The notes beneath the pieces are model-generated. The model was not told the DNA's origin, made no database searches, and saw only the letters and a program-made list of their open reading frames with translations. From Oopsacas minuta (taxonomy: Eukaryota; Porifera; Hexactinellida; Lyssacinosida; Leucopsacidae): 64,000 nt of DNA. This document shows, one piece after another, positions 1-13,075 of the stretch. Location of the stretch: assembly GCA_024704765.1 (NCBI GenBank), contig JAKMXF010000359.1, positions 7,381 through 71,380 on the forward strand, given 5' to 3'. The stretch's first letter is position 1, and every line of letters starts with the position of its first letter. Made by a program: the position numbers and the translations under genes.

Positions 1-2410
1 CCGACATACGAACATTCGACCTACGAACATTCGTAGATACGAACAGAATAGTTATTTTCATATTTACTCACTGTGTACAGTAAACTACAAACTTGTGGTC
101 ACTACCAAACCCGCACAGGGCCGCATCACATAGAAAATACAGAATTAAGAATAGCTACGACAATGCAGCTTCATTATGATTGCACAATGGACATTCACCT
201 TACAATGCGGCAATGCATTTTTATGAAAAATTCGTTTTGCGGGTTTAGGAACTATTGTATAGAAGTAGGCCTATTGTAATTTGTAACTATTGTATATTTT
301 AGAAGAAAATATACGGCATTGATCTTTGTCAAATATTTGAGGCATCGTTTACTCAGAATGGATAGTAAGAAGCGTAAGGCGAGTGATGCTAGTGGTAATG
401 CTAAAAAACGTCATGCTATCTCGATGGAAACAAAAGTGGCAATAATAAAAAAGCTAGATAGTGGTGAAAAAATGGTGAATGTAGCCCGCGCTTACAGTAT
501 GAATCGTTCCACCATTGGTACGATATACAAATGCAAAGATCGTGTTATGGAACACGTGAAAAGTGCAGTGCCTATGCAGTCTACTATTATTAGCAAGAAG
601 AGGGTAAACTATTAGAAGAAATGGAAAACCTTCTCGGTCTTTGGATGGAGCACCAGTGGCAGCGTCATGTAGGACTTAGCTTCATGCTGATTCAGGAGAA
701 GACTAAGTCAATTTTTGAAGATTTGAAGGCTAAAGCTGGTGAAAATGCAGAAGAGGAGACTTTTGCTGCAAGTCATGGATGGTTCCAACGCTTCAAGAAA
801 CGAGCAAACTTGCATCGTGTTTCTGCATTGGGTGAAACAGCAAGTGCCGACAAAGTGGCTGTCGAAAATTTCCAGTTATCTTGAAAGATATCATCAATCT
901 GGTGGTTATGCTCCTCAGCAAATTTTCAATGTGGACGAGACTGGTCTTTTCTGGAAATAATGCCTCAGAAAACGTATATTAGCCGTGAAGAGAAGACGAT
1001 GCCAGGCTTTAAGGCTGCGAAGGATAGGTTAACCTTGATGTTGGGCGGCAATACATCAGAAGACTTCCAGCTTAAACCACTATTAGTCTACCGAGCTGAG
1101 AATCCACGGGCGTTCAAGAATATTACGAAAAGTTCACTTCCTGTAATTTGGAAGTCTAATACAAAGGCCTGGGTGACACTCGTTGTATTCGAGGACTGGT
1201 TTCTCAACCACTTCATTCCCGAGGTCAAGCTGTATTGCTGGAAATGGAAATCCCTTTCAAGATCCTCCTGCTTTTAGATATCGCACCTGGTCATCCTCCA
1301 CACTTGGATGATTTTTGCCCTGATGTGAAAGTTGTTTACCTTCCCCCTAACACAACTTCACTCCTTCAACCAATAGTTCAAGGTGTCATTGCAAATTTAA
1401 GAAATATTACACACGGCGTACCTTCAGGCAAGCATTGAAGGCAGTGGAAGATGATCATAATACGACCTTAACTGACTTTTGGAAGACATTTAACATCTAC
1501 ATGTGTGTCAAACACATTGATGCTGCATGGCATGAAGTTTCACAGACCAACATAAGCGGTGTTTGGAAGTTTTTGTGTCCACAGTTTGTCAACAATTTTC
1601 AAGGATTTCAACAAGAAGAGGACAAGAAATCCTTGAAAACCTTGTCGAAATATTTAAAAAGCTTGACATTGACTTGGATGAAGAGGACTTCGAAGAGCTG
1701 TCCGAGTCACATTCACTGGAATTGACAAATGAGGAACTAATGGAATTGGAAGCCATGCAAAGACAATCTGAACAAGAAAACGAAGAAGAGATTCTTCCTA
1801 TAAAGAAATTTGAAACATAGATGATGGCCGAGGGGTTTAGTCTTGTCGAGAAAGCTCTCGCTATTTTCGAGAATCAGGATCCAAATAATGAGAGATTTTC
1901 AAAAGTAGCAACAAGTGTCCGCGATTCCTTCCAATGTTATCGCATCAGCTACAATGAAAAGAGAAGAAAGACTACCAAACCTCCTTAGACCAATTCTTCA
2001 AGAAGCGTGATGATCCTCGTGAAAACATCAATTCGGTGATGGAAAATCTCCTTGAAAATGTAGAGGCAATGCCTTCAAACATATGTGTTTCGTCTCCACT
2101 GCCCTCTTCATTATATGATCCCTCCGATGTTGATGGACCGTTGTAACACTTAAATATAGCCTACTGTAGTGTATCCTGTATGTAAATATGTTCTGTGTTT
2201 CAAAATATTTTATTTTTGTCTTTCAATAAGATATCTATTATCAACTTGCATATCTGTTGTGTATAATGATGTAGAGGATGGTTTAGTAGGGATATATTGT
2301 GCTCAGCACCACAAAACAATACTGTATCAACTTACGACAATTCGAGGTCCGAACGCCCGTCCGGACCGTAGCTCGTTCGTAAGCTGCGGAGTGTCTCTAC
2401 TTCCTTGATA
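1..2410 (+). mobile_element. Tigger-like element, left end cut by the window
   Basis: The transposase relic is flanked by related terminal sequence. The window begins with repeated ACGAACATTCG words (1-50), and the other side (about 2330-2400) has the inverted counterpart with TTCGTAAG and TTACGAC words, as in pogo/Tigger elements whose inverted repeats contain TTACGAAC. The exact left terminus is outside the window and the right one is inferred near 2400. Confidence 0.6.
358..2146 (+). pseudogene. Tigger/pogo-type (CENP-B/TIGD1-like) transposase, decayed
   Basis: This is a relic of a DDE transposase that would cut and paste a pogo-superfamily element. From the ATG at 358 the reading shows the basic CENP-B-type helix-turn-helix start (MDSKKRKASD, then ETKVAIIKKLDSGEKM near residue 30), the second helix-turn-helix region (SHGWFQRFKKR, near 775), the first acidic motif IFNVDETGLFWK (near 925), LLLDIAPGHPP (near 1270) and LPPNTTSLLQP (near 1350). 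The reading is broken into at least six frames by stops and indels. The family normally reads QPMDQG after the last motif; here it is QPIVQG, so the third catalytic Asp is lost. The frame ends in DPSDVDGPL then a stop at 2146. Similarity to TIGD1 is clear; activity is excluded. Confidence 0.9.
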
Positions 2411-3066
2411 GACATGATGAATACATAGTTGTGGGACAATTTCATAGTTGCTTACCGTGAATCCTTTCCTTGACCACAGACAGACCAACACACAACACAT
2501 ACAAAAACATGATCACAAACAGACAACAATTGTGTTTTATTTATTTATATATATACTGAAATATAGAGCCTACGTAAAATCTGGTTGTTACTCAATGATA
2601 TTTCAATATATTTCTCAACACTTTGAACACTAATAATTTACCGAAGCAAGCCACCCTATCCACCCCCTAGAAAAGCAACTATCCCTGTACAACGAGAAGT
2701 AGTTTAATAATCTGTCACCTTTTTCTGTCCTTGCTTGTTGCAAACTAGTATAAACGGAGTAAGTATTAGAGGTTCAAATGACATATGCCCATTTGTTATT
2801 GGGCGACAATTTTTTTCTGCCACTTAGGGATTTGTTTCTGTACTCCACTACTGACAATATTCCCTCTTACCGATAGTGCTAGTGCTTACTTTCGGATTAC
2901 CCAACCGAATCCTATGAATGTTTTAATATAGTAACTGTTTATAGTAGGGGATATTTTTGCTAATGGAAATATGCATTGTTAATCTCAGTGTGTTGTTTTC
3001 CTTCGTAGCTCATGTAACTTTTCTCCAATTTCTACTATATTTTGAATACCATTATGTATATTTTAG
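2411..3066. other. Non-coding, no feature seen
   Basis: AT-rich sequence between the Tigger-like relic and the first recognised DDRGK1 exon. Presumably intron of that gene. A polypyrimidine-like stretch and TTTTAG acceptor sit at its right edge (3061-3066). Confidence 0.5.
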
Positions 3067-3382
3067 GAAATGTCATTGTTGAAAACTTGCCCATACAAAG
3101 AATTGGATCTAAGAAGTTAAAACATTTGGAAAAGAGGGAGGAAGCTAGGCGTCTATTGAAAACTAAAGTACTCTTAGATACACAAAAGATTCATCATAAT
3201 ATTCAGACATTGCAACAAAGATGTTCAAGAGAACGTGAGTCTGATATTGATAGACTTTCTCAAATATCTGAGAAACGAAACAATGAGGAATCTATCTGTA
3301 GAATTCTTGCAGGAGAAATAGAATTGGTTGGAGAGGGATTTGATGAAAATTCCAAAGAGCTTTGTATTACCGACTTATTAAG
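3067..3382 (+). CDS. DDRGK1: DDRGK1 (UFBP1) homologue, internal exon
   Basis: DDRGK1 is an ER-anchored adaptor of the UFM1 conjugation pathway (with UFL1 and CDK5RAP3). This exon encodes the charged coiled-coil middle of the protein: IGSKKLKHLEKREEARRLLK matches the family's IGAKKLRKLEEK region, followed by Arg/Glu-rich sequence and ending ...FDENSKELCITDLL. It is bounded by a TTTTAG acceptor (3061-3066) and an AAG|GTAATA donor (after 3382). The exon ends in phase 2; joining it to the single base that opens the exon at 22737 makes a Ser codon and restores the family's continuous 'LL.YF..RKIVLLDDLA' stretch. The N-terminal membrane anchor must be encoded upstream and was not found in the window. 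The protein looks fast-evolving relative to vertebrate DDRGK1. Confidence 0.8.
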
Positions 3383-4980
3383 GTAATATTATGTTCGATA
3401 CAGTGGCACCGCCTAATCTGACACTCAATTCGACATGAAATAGTGTCTGATAGTTTATTGTCCAATTATCAGTAGAGATTTCTTTTGTCATATATATAAT
3501 ATGCCAGGAGATTCTTTAGGCTGATCGTGAAATACGAGATTTTACCGTAATCAATGTATATACATTCGACAGTAATAACTAATTTGATTTTGAATTCTCT
3601 CGAATACCTTTCTTCTGATATTTCGGGATTCTAGATTGTATTTCAATATTTTTCCCAATTTTTGAAAAGGTATTGCCCTAATGGCCATTGTAGTTGCTAA
3701 ATGTCTATCTAATCTTGTTTTGGGTTCGCGGGATGCAACTGTTGTCAACATTGTTACAATATTGTTGTGATAGTATTTTTTGTTTTATGAGTATTTTGAA
3801 CACTGGTTTCTACTTGTTGTGTAGGTATTTAGGTCCCTGTATTAATCTTGTATGGTTTTTTAACTCTGTTTTTAAGTTGTTTAGTTATTTTGAACACTTT
3901 ATCTAGATTTTGCAGTCGGCAGCAAAAAAATTTTTGCAGGGCGTTGTACATTGTATTGGCGCGGAATTTTTCACATCTGACCATTAATTATAATAGGAAT
4001 TCTAAATTTTTGGTGCGGCGAGCGCCCCACCTGCCCCACCTGCTCCTACTGCCCTGTGTATTTGGTCCAGACGGACCATGACAACTCTGTTCAAATATTT
4101 CGTGACATGCCTTTTGACAAACACGATGCAACTAGTGAATAATGTATCTATTTATATGAAATAGCAAATCTTAAAATCTTAAAACTGTGGGGCGATGCCA
4201 CACACCCCTAGAAACGTAACGGCATATCATGTCTTGTGGTTAGGCCACTGTTAATGAGAAACTTGTTTTAACGACATGAGATTCACCTGAGCTTGCATGC
4301 GGGTGAACTTTTCATTTTCATTGTCTCATTATTTGGTAACTTATCAAAGGGAAATGTGTCCATTCATTATGAATGTTAATATTACAAAAGTAAAATTTGA
4401 TAAACGTATATGCTATCCGGACCAAGTAATCTCCATTGTCATATTATCTGGTTAATACATAGATGTTGTTGTTGACTTCCATGAAAATTGTCATAAATTT
4501 TTGCCTAAATTTATCTATAACAATTTGTAAATACGATATAACTTCTAATACTTGTTTTTTATCATAGAAGGCACTATAAATATTATATTTATTTAATATT
4601 ATTGCCACAGAATTTTATTCCCGAATTTAGCTTGTTATCGTTACTAATAACTATCGGTATCAAGTGTATGTGATTTGTGAAATTATTAGCATTGGCCAAT
4701 CGACCAATTTATTCTGATTTTAATATAACGAGCCGAAATTTTGCAATATTTTGAACGATATCGGATACAAAGAAGTATCATCAAATTTGATGAACTTTAC
4801 CTAGGGTTATCAAAAGTTAGTGACCTGAAAATAAGCTCATCAAAAAGATTGAGCCTAAATCTTAGATGACATCGAATCTAACTTCAATCTATGGTTTATT
4901 CGCAATATGGCTGTATTACAATAAGGAATGGTAAAATAACGATGATAATGATAATAATGATATTCGTGCGGTAGGTAAAT
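3383..4980. other. Intron of the DDRGK1 homologue, no feature seen
   Basis: AT-rich sequence. A short GC-richer patch (about 4015-4075, CCCCACCTGCCCCACC) is the only compositional oddity. No coding, RNA gene or clear repeat was recognised. Confidence 0.5.
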
Positions 4981-4989
4981 CAGATGCGG

Positions 4990-7010
4990 ACGGTGGAACT
5001 AAAAGTTGTTTCCAAATAACAGTGGCCTTACATAATTCGGAGAAGATGAAGGCATTATATCTGCTACTTAACTACTATACTTGCTAAGTCTCTGTTTAAG
5101 CCTAGCTTCGTACGTTTGAGTACAAAACCCATACTTCTTATCTTCTTCCATCGATAAGCCAGGTTCCCTACCATAAATCAAGCTATATGGTGTAGTCCTA
5201 ATGGAAGATTGAACAGAGGTGTTATATGCATATTTAATTAAGGGTAAATATTCGTCCCATTGATCTTCCCTGTCCATATATGTACGCAACGTATCCAACA
5301 TTATACGGTTCGATCTCTCCACCAAACCATCCCCTTGGGGGTGATATGGACTTGTGTGAGCTTTTTACACCGAATGAGCTAAATAATTCCGAGACTATGC
5401 ACTCTCAAAATTTCTCCCCTGATCAATATGTAATTCTTTCGGAATACAAATAAGGCAAATCAGAGTCCTTAAGAGCCAAATTATATGTGCTGTTTGGTAT
5501 GGAATAGGAAACGCGTCCAACCATATGGTGAAATACTCCTGAACCACTAAGATATACTTGTTCCCATGTGCATTTATAGGTACTTCTAAGACATCAACTA
5601 CGATTCTTTGCCAAGGGTTCCCCGCTAGAGGGATAACTACAGGAGCTTTTACTGGCCTAAGCTGATTGGCAATCATACATTTGTCACATGTTCTGTAAAA
5701 TTGTCTAACATCCCATGCCATTCCAAACCCAAATGCATTATTTTTAAGCCTCTCAAACGTTTTCCGCCATCCGAAATGGCCAGAACAAGTTATATCATGG
5801 TTCTTATGTAAGACAAATTTCTTCAATTTGGTAGGAACAAAAATTCCAGTTCTTCTTTCACCAATCCATTAACTCTATATTTCCTGTCAGCAACCCATTT
5901 TCCAACGTGACTTACTTCCATATACGAGAAAAACGCTCAGTAATGTTGGATGCGGAATCTCTTTGTGCTCTTTTATATTGTAATTGTTTGACTTGACTCA
6001 AAAGGAGATCCTTATCTTGAGCTTACCGCCAGTTTTCAAGATCTATGTCGTCTGTGAACTCTGTAACTCCATTAGAGCTTATTTCAACCTCTGGAATTCG
6101 AGAAAGGGTATCAGTATTCGTGTTCTTGATCCTTTATGATATTCTATACAAAATCAAATTCTTGTGTTTTCAAAGCCCACCTACATAGTCATCCTTCCAT
6201 TTTTTGTGCGTGCAGCCCCTTTAAAGGACTATGATCTGTCACTACTTTAAACTGACGCCCCAACACGTGATGACGAAACTGTTTATTTTCAAATACTATT
6301 GCAAGACACTCCTATGAATCTAATCTAGTAACTTTTGGGCATCAATAACATCATTTGGAATTGGCTACATTTGAATTACCTCAATTTTTGAAGGGCCCAG
6401 TGACTGGCCTTGAGACCAAAATATACTACCAAGATAACGAACACTTGATTTCACTATAAAGCATTTCTTTCCTCTAAGGGTGAGGTTTGCCTCCCTGAGC
6501 CTTTTGAAAACATCTCTCAAGTCTACAACATGATCTTTCATACACTAGAAATTACTATAATATCATCTATAAATACTTTAGCACTCTAAAATCCGCGTAT
6601 AATTGACTACATCATTCTTTGAAACTGACTTGGTCCATTGCAAACACCAAATGGCATTCAAACAAACTCATATAGTCCCATCCTCGGTCCAGCACTAAAT
6701 ACAGTTTTGTGTATATCATCTGGTAGAGTTAAAGTATGCGCATCCTTTACTGTTCTCTTATTTAGTTCTCTATAGTCAAGACAGATATGCAAACTACCGT
6801 CCTTCTTTGTAACGTAAACAAATGGAGCACCCATTGGACTATTGCTTTCCAATTCACTTCCGCTTCGAGCATAATTCGTAATTGGTGTTCGACTTGTTAC
6901 TGATAATGTTCTGGTATTCAACAAGGAGGTACCCTAACTGGTTTTTTTCTTCGGTACAGATTCGGTGGTATGACATCTTAGGTTAAACAGGAGTAGTGGG
7001 GAAACGATCT
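4990..7010 (-). pseudogene. Ty3/gypsy retrotransposon pol remnant
   Basis: Read on the minus strand, the remnant keeps the order reverse transcriptase, RNase H, integrase. Reverse transcriptase: APFVYVTKKDGSLHICLDYRELN (about 6860-6780), then PFGVCNGPSQF and the FIDD catalytic box (about 6560-6670), with the block between TVF and SAGP shortened. RNase H: VVTDHSPLKGLHAQ (about 6240). Integrase: an H..H..C..C zinc finger in 5826-5650, core residues including DQGRNFES near 5400, and the MVERSNR region with following helices (5325-5068). Stops and frameshifts occur throughout, and no LTRs or gag were recognised, so this is an old truncated copy. Domain order is typical of Ty3/gypsy rather than Ty1/copia. 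Confidence 0.9.
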
Positions 7011-7082
7011 TTAAATACTTTCAGACACTCTAGTAGTTCAAAATCGATTTTACTATCTTATTTCGGAATGTAACACTCATCG

Positions 7083-10000
7083 CACAGTACCATGAAATGG
7101 CTAAAACCTGGAAGTAAGTATTAGGGTACTAGATAACGTATTCAACTATATTACTGACATATGGGGAATCGTACCCAAGGAATTGATTAACATAACTGGA
7201 TTATTTCTAAGTCTTTGGGTGTACAAGTAATGACGTCATTGTCACATTCAACAATATTTTGATTTTTTATCAATTTTAATCAAGCAAATTTATGAGCCAT
7301 AGGTTCAGAAAATGAATGTTTTATGTTTTGATATTATTACCACTATTAAATGTACTTTTATCAACTTATGAAACCACATTTCTTGTTGAAAAGATAACCG
7401 TTCATTGAACTAGAAATTATAACGTCTTTATAATTAGGCAGTTCACCAAACTATCTTACAGCTCTTTAACTCAGATAGATCTGGCTCCGAATCTTTTTGA
7501 TAATATTACGAAATGATGCTAATATTGGACCACTTTGAGAGATAAACCTGACGAACACATCCTCAACGTTGTCCTCAAAGCTAAATTTTCTTGAGAATCT
7601 CTCACGATATCGCCTGACCAATTTATTCCAAGACTCAAGGCCTTCTTCAAACTAATCTTCTAAAACAAACCCATCATTATGATCTGCAATTATTTGTGGT
7701 GCATAGGCTAGAAGTTTATGTAGAGTAGGAATTGCATATGCCCATGAAAAATTGATCAAAATGGATTCGTAAGTCTCTCGGCATACATTATCAAGGCCTT
7801 CAGTGTCCACTTTCCTGTTGCTATTATCCAATCTCAGGATAGCACTCAAATTATTAAAAATTGTAATGACAACTGGATGTTTTTCTTGAGGAACAACCGT
7901 CAATATCGAATAGAGAAAATCTTGCACAGTATCCTCGCTACGTGCGAAGCATCTCCGAACAACATTTCCCGTTGTGGTGGTTCCACCTTGTGCTGATGGT
8001 ATGTCAATGGAAAACTAAGTTATTCTTCAATGAGGCTAGTAATAAATTACTTGACCCTTAACAATTTTTGGTGAAGTTGGTGGCCAATTTGGAGTAGGGC
8101 ACCACACTGTAGATGGGAAATCAATAATAGGAACCATCTAAATGTGCTCTAATAAGCATGTGGAGGAGAAGCTGATATGATATCTTTTTCTGAGATCGGT
8201 TTATGTGTAAATTGAATCTTTTATTTGTTGGCAAAGACGAAAATTCTTCCTCACCAACCTCGCCAAATACATCACGTGCATCATGGATTAACTTATTTAT
8301 GGGTAAGCCATTTTGAACTATGTTAATATGGTCTATCTGTTGGAACGTTGCAGTACACATTTGACAATTAGCACCACCAGCACCGCTTAAGAATTTTGCC
8401 ATCTTTGTATAGAAATGAGATCTTATGATCTTGACCTCTGCATTGCCATTGTGTAAACACAAGCCACTTTCTTCAATAGTTGAAGTTTAGTTATTTATTA
8501 ATGAGTCCATTAAAAACTTGACACTCTCTTCATTTTCTAGAAGGGCTAAGAGGGCAACTGGTCGAGTGCAAAATGGTGAACTCGGATGATGAGGTTTCCA
8601 TAGGATATGATCGTTTGCATTAATGATTGCGTCAACTTTGAAACCAATTAATGAAAGGTTTTAGTCGAGAGGTCAAGGTTAGATATAGCTTGCTAGTAAA
8701 CTCGTTGACACTCAGATCCATCTAAGCCGTCGGATACTCAAACTTTAAGAGGATAGACTAGGGCATGTTTGTTTCATAAGCTTATAAAAAATTCTGAAAT
8801 CTAAGAATTCAAGAAATTTTGACGACACATTTTCTCACAGTAGAAGAGTGTTGATTATTTAATGGCATCTTTGTAAAATACGTGACAAGAATATATATAT
8901 CTTTATAAATTATAAGCTGAATTTTTTAAACACAAGCATAAAATAGTAAACTACTGTACGTTATCATTATATCGCTAAGCAACCATAATATATATATAAT
9001 TTTGAAAGAGAAGTTGTAAAAATATTAGATAAATTCAAAAGTTCAAGTAATTGAAACTATACTGGGACGAATTTTCGGGAACCTGGAAATTGCTATATTT
9101 TAAAGAGAATTCAAAATGCTATATTATAAAACTCAGGAGATAACTTGACAGAACGCAACAGATGAAGTTTTGAGACTTCGAAGTTGAGTGACGACAGAAA
9201 TATCTAACAGAAAAATGTATCAATATATTTGAGCTATTTTAAGGAATATTATTAGAAGTTCGCTTATATAATCATTATAATAAGAGAGTAGTCGAGAGTG
9301 CAATGGAATGAAGTCTTTGGAATGTATTAGTTGCTTAGATACTGGAATATAAGTTCATTGATATTAATGAATATATGCAGTTTTCAAGAATATTTTCTGA
9401 GCAAGAAATTGTCAAAGCTTATATACTTTCCAATTATTGCTAAGCTAAATGATGAATAACTACAATTATTAGATATTTCAAGTAGGATATTTCTCTTTCC
9501 AATGAACATTAAATGGCTACTAAATATCAGATTGAAATTTTGAAAATTTCCAGGGGGTGTGCCACGATGGAGTACCTGACCCATAAAGCCCATCTGACAA
9601 TTCTACATTGAGAGGATGTTGTGAATCTAAATCGAATCTAAATCGAATCTAAGCTCTTCAGGATACGTTGAATAGTGAGAGAAAGAATTGAATGATAAGA
9701 TATTGATATTCCAAGATCATTCCTTTTTCGGGAGGATTCCATAGATTTTTGAACTGCATTGAATTTGTGACGAAGTATTTGGCTGTCCTACTACAAAAGA
9801 TTGTGATTTTCGATTAGAATACGGATAGATTTAGTGATACCTCTATCGTTGGTCACAAAAGTATCATAGGCTCCCTTGTTTGTTATATATTCACTCATTT
9901 GTGAAATTGTAGACTAAAATCCAAATTCTAGTCATTATTATGTAAGCGATATCAATACACAGTATTATAAACCGATATTCATTTTAGAATAGAATAGAAT

Positions 10001-10594
10001 TTGGCACAGTGGCTCTGTTGTATAAAAGGGGAGAAAACATGTTTTGTCAATTTATTGAATCCAATTATCATTTGCCATGGAAATATATTTTGGCACCTTT
10101 AGGCAGGTCTAGAAATTATTGAAACAAATCTTATATTCATGAACAATACAAAAATACTAAAGTTCAAACTTGCGATTGTTTGCAGTCTAAGATCGGCGAC
10201 TAGAAACTTTGGGCACTTATGAGGAAGTTATCTAAATGTAGGCCAACAAAGAAATTCATAAAAATTATATGTGGTGTTTGCTCGTGGTTGAAAATAGTTC
10301 AAATCAATTATAAATTGTATGTCAAAACAGATATGCGATAATGCAGATCACATTAGGAGACTTGTATCCAAAGTTAGTAACAACTTTGAGCAAAAGGTAT
10401 TTGCGGTTTTTGAGGTCGGAAATTACTATATCATGCGTATGTTTGAAGCTTTTCATTGGCATGTTATAATTGTACAAGGCAACTAATAATATCATAATTC
10501 TTGGGTAGAAATAGTGTAGAATCGAATAAAAGCATTAAATTTGATAAAAATTTAAGTCATATTTTCACCTATTACCAGATGGTTCCACACTGTG
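7083..10594 (-). mobile_element. Decayed RAG1-like transposon, copy A (left, inverted)
   Basis: On the minus strand this copy starts with CACAGTGTGG (10594 inward), where similarity to its partner copy B at 17283 begins, and holds a broken RAG1-like gene. From about 10590 to 7427 it pairs with copy B with coordinates summing to a constant 27,877, so there are no net indels and only scattered substitutions (for example near 10131 and at 10582). From about 7427 to 7100 similarity to copy B continues but drops to a visibly diverged level. The 3' end is placed tentatively at 7083, where the minus strand reads TACTGTG. Flanking pentamers (CATCG and TGCTA) do not match, so no target duplication is supported. 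Confidence 0.65.
7490..8735 (-). pseudogene. RAG1-like transposase pseudogene, copy A
   Basis: This is the exact reverse-complement counterpart of the pseudogene in 19140-20390. In order on the minus strand: SDGLDGS (counterpart of the RAG1 D600 motif, frameshifted from its upstream sequence), SPFCTRPVALLALLENEESV, KMAKFLSGAGGANCQMCTAT (zinc cysteines kept), PTNKRFNL, LRLDNSNRK..., LHKLLAY and GLESWNKLVRRYRE (the region of RAG1 E962). The position matching D708 reads Tyr and the second zinc His (H942 counterpart) is also Tyr. A stop follows RVY in the first motif, another follows FVLED, and the block around STID-PLH is frameshifted. It cannot encode an active enzyme. Confidence 0.85.
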
Positions 10595-11785
10595 TGCTAG
10601 TATACCTGCTGTACTCCTAAGACTGACAGCGTTTGATGGGCTTTCGTTTAATATACTTGCTACTTTTTCTGCCTTGAGGCAATCTCTTGCTGCAGTCGGC
10701 ACGTTTTACCTAAATCTGTTTCAGGATAAGAGATCAAGTACCAAACTACATCTATAGGCCAAAAAATTGCTCTCTAATTTCTTCAATCAATTCCGTAAAT
10801 GCAAACATGTATATACACTTATAACACATATACAGAATATTGCGTTACAATTGTATAGATGTCCAAAGTGAGATTCTTATTTAGCCATAACGTGGTTCTG
10901 TGGACAATAATGTATTTTATAGTATATCTACATGTAAGTGGCGTAAATTATGTCTTAAGTTTAGTAATGGGGCGTTGTTTTATGGACTTTGGTAGAAAAT
11001 TCCAATGATGACATTTTGATATCCACCGCTATTCTCTGGGAGCACATACAATTGACTTATTTCAATCATTACTAATATGCTTCAGAAACCTCTGAGACCA
11101 GTTGACATAGTTCGGGCGAAATCTCTCTAGTATTATTTGCCTTATAATCTGATCAGCTTCTATTCGCTTTCGATTGAATAATTCATAAATCTTTGTATGC
11201 CCAGTTTCCTGATTAATAGATCATAATAATTTTCACTAAACATTACTTTCACATGATGAATGATCCTGATCAGGCTCATAAAATAGGAATGGGATTGATA
11301 AAAGATCCCGATTTGGCTCATACCAGGATTACTAACATCCGTATTGGGAGCACTTACTAACATCTAAATCATATCATAGCAAGTATATTTGTACTATGAT
11401 TTCATTTTATATCTTATAAGGCATTATAACTACCAATCAGGTGGCAGGACAATTTAAAGTGAATTATAAGTGGCTTGCTAGGTGGCGATACCCATCAAAC
11501 CCTGAACTTGTTGGCTTGGTTATGCCCTAAAATATATACCTCATATAGAGAATTTAACTATAAGTAAATAGTTTACGTAAATGGTGGATAATAGCAACAA
11601 AATGCATTTTGGTGGCTTAGATTAGCAACCCACGTGAGGGGCGTCAGGTTACCATAATAGTGGGGGCGCGGTTATACTCATTTCCCATTTTACCTTTTAC
11701 TTAATATTGGGGTACATGTAAAGAATTCAGAAAAGAATGGTATATTTCGATCCGTTACGAGTTTGAAACTCAGAAGACGACAAAT

Positions 11786-12769
11786 TTGAAAGTCAAATGT
11801 GCGTCCCATTTGCTCAACGAGATGGATTCTAAGATACCCAGCAGTAGATACAATTTTAGAGAATTCCGAGATTTTCTTGACTTCCTAAGCATCTCTAATA
11901 ATAATGAAAACAAGGTTCATGGATATGTTAGAGAACTTCAACGCTTTGAAGTCTATTTCAGGGTACGCATTCTACATCATATCTTTGGTCAAGTATACCC
12001 AGTTCACAGGTCAATCCAATCAGAATCAATGTAATTGGGAGTGTTAATCATATAATAACTGCACTTAAAGCTGCACTGAGAATAGACAGAGAATCTGTAG
12101 ATCTTTTCATTGTATTCAGGGCCAGCTGCAAGACTTCAGCATTGAGTATGGGTATTGAATTTCCTGCAGTTTCTCCAGGTCTCGCGACTAGGCTGAATAG
12201 AGGAAACAGGGTGGGCTGGGAAATTAATTATGAAGTTGTTGACAACTATTACCATGGCATTTGGACAAAGATGTATAACTCTCTTGTAGTATCGCCGACA
12301 AAGCGTTTTTAAGGTAAGGCAATTGAAATTGCATTTTCAAGAGATTCTGTCTAATATTGGTGAAGATCCTAATTTTGAATTCACAAGCTCACTCATGGAA
12401 CTCTACACCTCAGATCTTAATTAGAACTTTTGAAGATACAGATGATACAATGGTATCGTGTTGGTTATATATCCAATCTTACCAAACACACGACTGATCT
12501 GCAGTACCTTCACACGTATCTTTCTGAAAACTCTGACTTTCACTCATGTGGCCCAACTTGGTATCTTCCATCAAGCTTTACCTTGCACTTCATGTACGGC
12601 CGAACGAGGATATAGCTGCCTAAGACGTATACAAATGCATCTTCGCAGCACTGTGAAGGAAGATAGATTGAATGCATGCGCTTTATACAACATGCATACA
12701 GAAACTTGGACCAACTTGATCTTGACACATTCACTGAAAAATGGATTAAGACGATTGAGGCCAGGGTAG
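11786..12769 (+). pseudogene. hAT-type transposase remnant (ZMYM1/TTF-finger class)
   Basis: Two disconnected frames resemble the C-terminal half of hAT transposases of the zinc-finger-MYM/TTF class. The diagnostic part is at 12600-12700: SCLRRIQMHLRSTVKEDRLNACALYNMH, which matches the dimerisation region pattern 'LRRIKTYLRSTM..ERLN.LALLNIH'. The upstream frame (11786-12034) includes NEMDSKIPSSRYNF and fits the preceding helical part. Between them the reading is interrupted by several stops and shifts. No inverted repeats or target duplication were found, so the copy is old. Confidence 0.65.
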
Positions 12770-12989
12770 ATCGAGCGGTGCTAGTAAAGATTGTTTGAAA
12801 AATTCTTAAATCATATCAATAACTAACTGCTGGTATTGTGTTCATTAGAGATACATTAATAAAAATTTTAATCGGTTAGAAGTATTAAGTATTACAATTA
12901 TATACCACATATTTACAATACATTGTATAAACTAGGCAATTGGAATATTTATATATCTTTCAAGTGAGTATAATTAGTTCAAAGAAACT

Positions 12990-13075
12990 GGGGGGAGGCA
13001 GTCCCCCAATTTCAGGCTCTTCTCAAAACCGGTGGGCGAGCCCCCCGGCCCCTGGGACCTGACGTACCTGACCCA
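12990..13075. repeat. GC-rich patch with dispersed TACCTGACCCA word
   Basis: A short G/C-rich block (GGGGGGAGGC at the start, GAGCCCCCCGG in the middle) ends in TACCTGACCCACA. The same word, in the form TACCTGACCCATAAAGCCC, occurs in both inverted RAG1-like copies (near 9575, and reversed near 18295). It is probably a fragment of a dispersed non-coding repeat. Confidence 0.35.

Noticed and set aside
9384-9593. A 69-codon frame identical at 18284-18493, suggesting a conserved protein.
   Set aside because: Identity follows from the near-identical inverted repeat copies; the frame matches no family and lies in the untranslated 5' part of the RAG1-like copies.
7078-10599. A 5-bp target duplication around RAG1-like copy A.
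   Set aside because: The flanking pentamers CATCG and TGCTA differ, and the 3' terminus itself is uncertain.
12650-12656. Isolated CACTGTG/CACAGTG heptamers outside the RAG1-like elements.
   Set aside because: A 7-bp word is expected several times by chance in 64 kb on both strands; no inverted partner and no 5-bp duplication were found.
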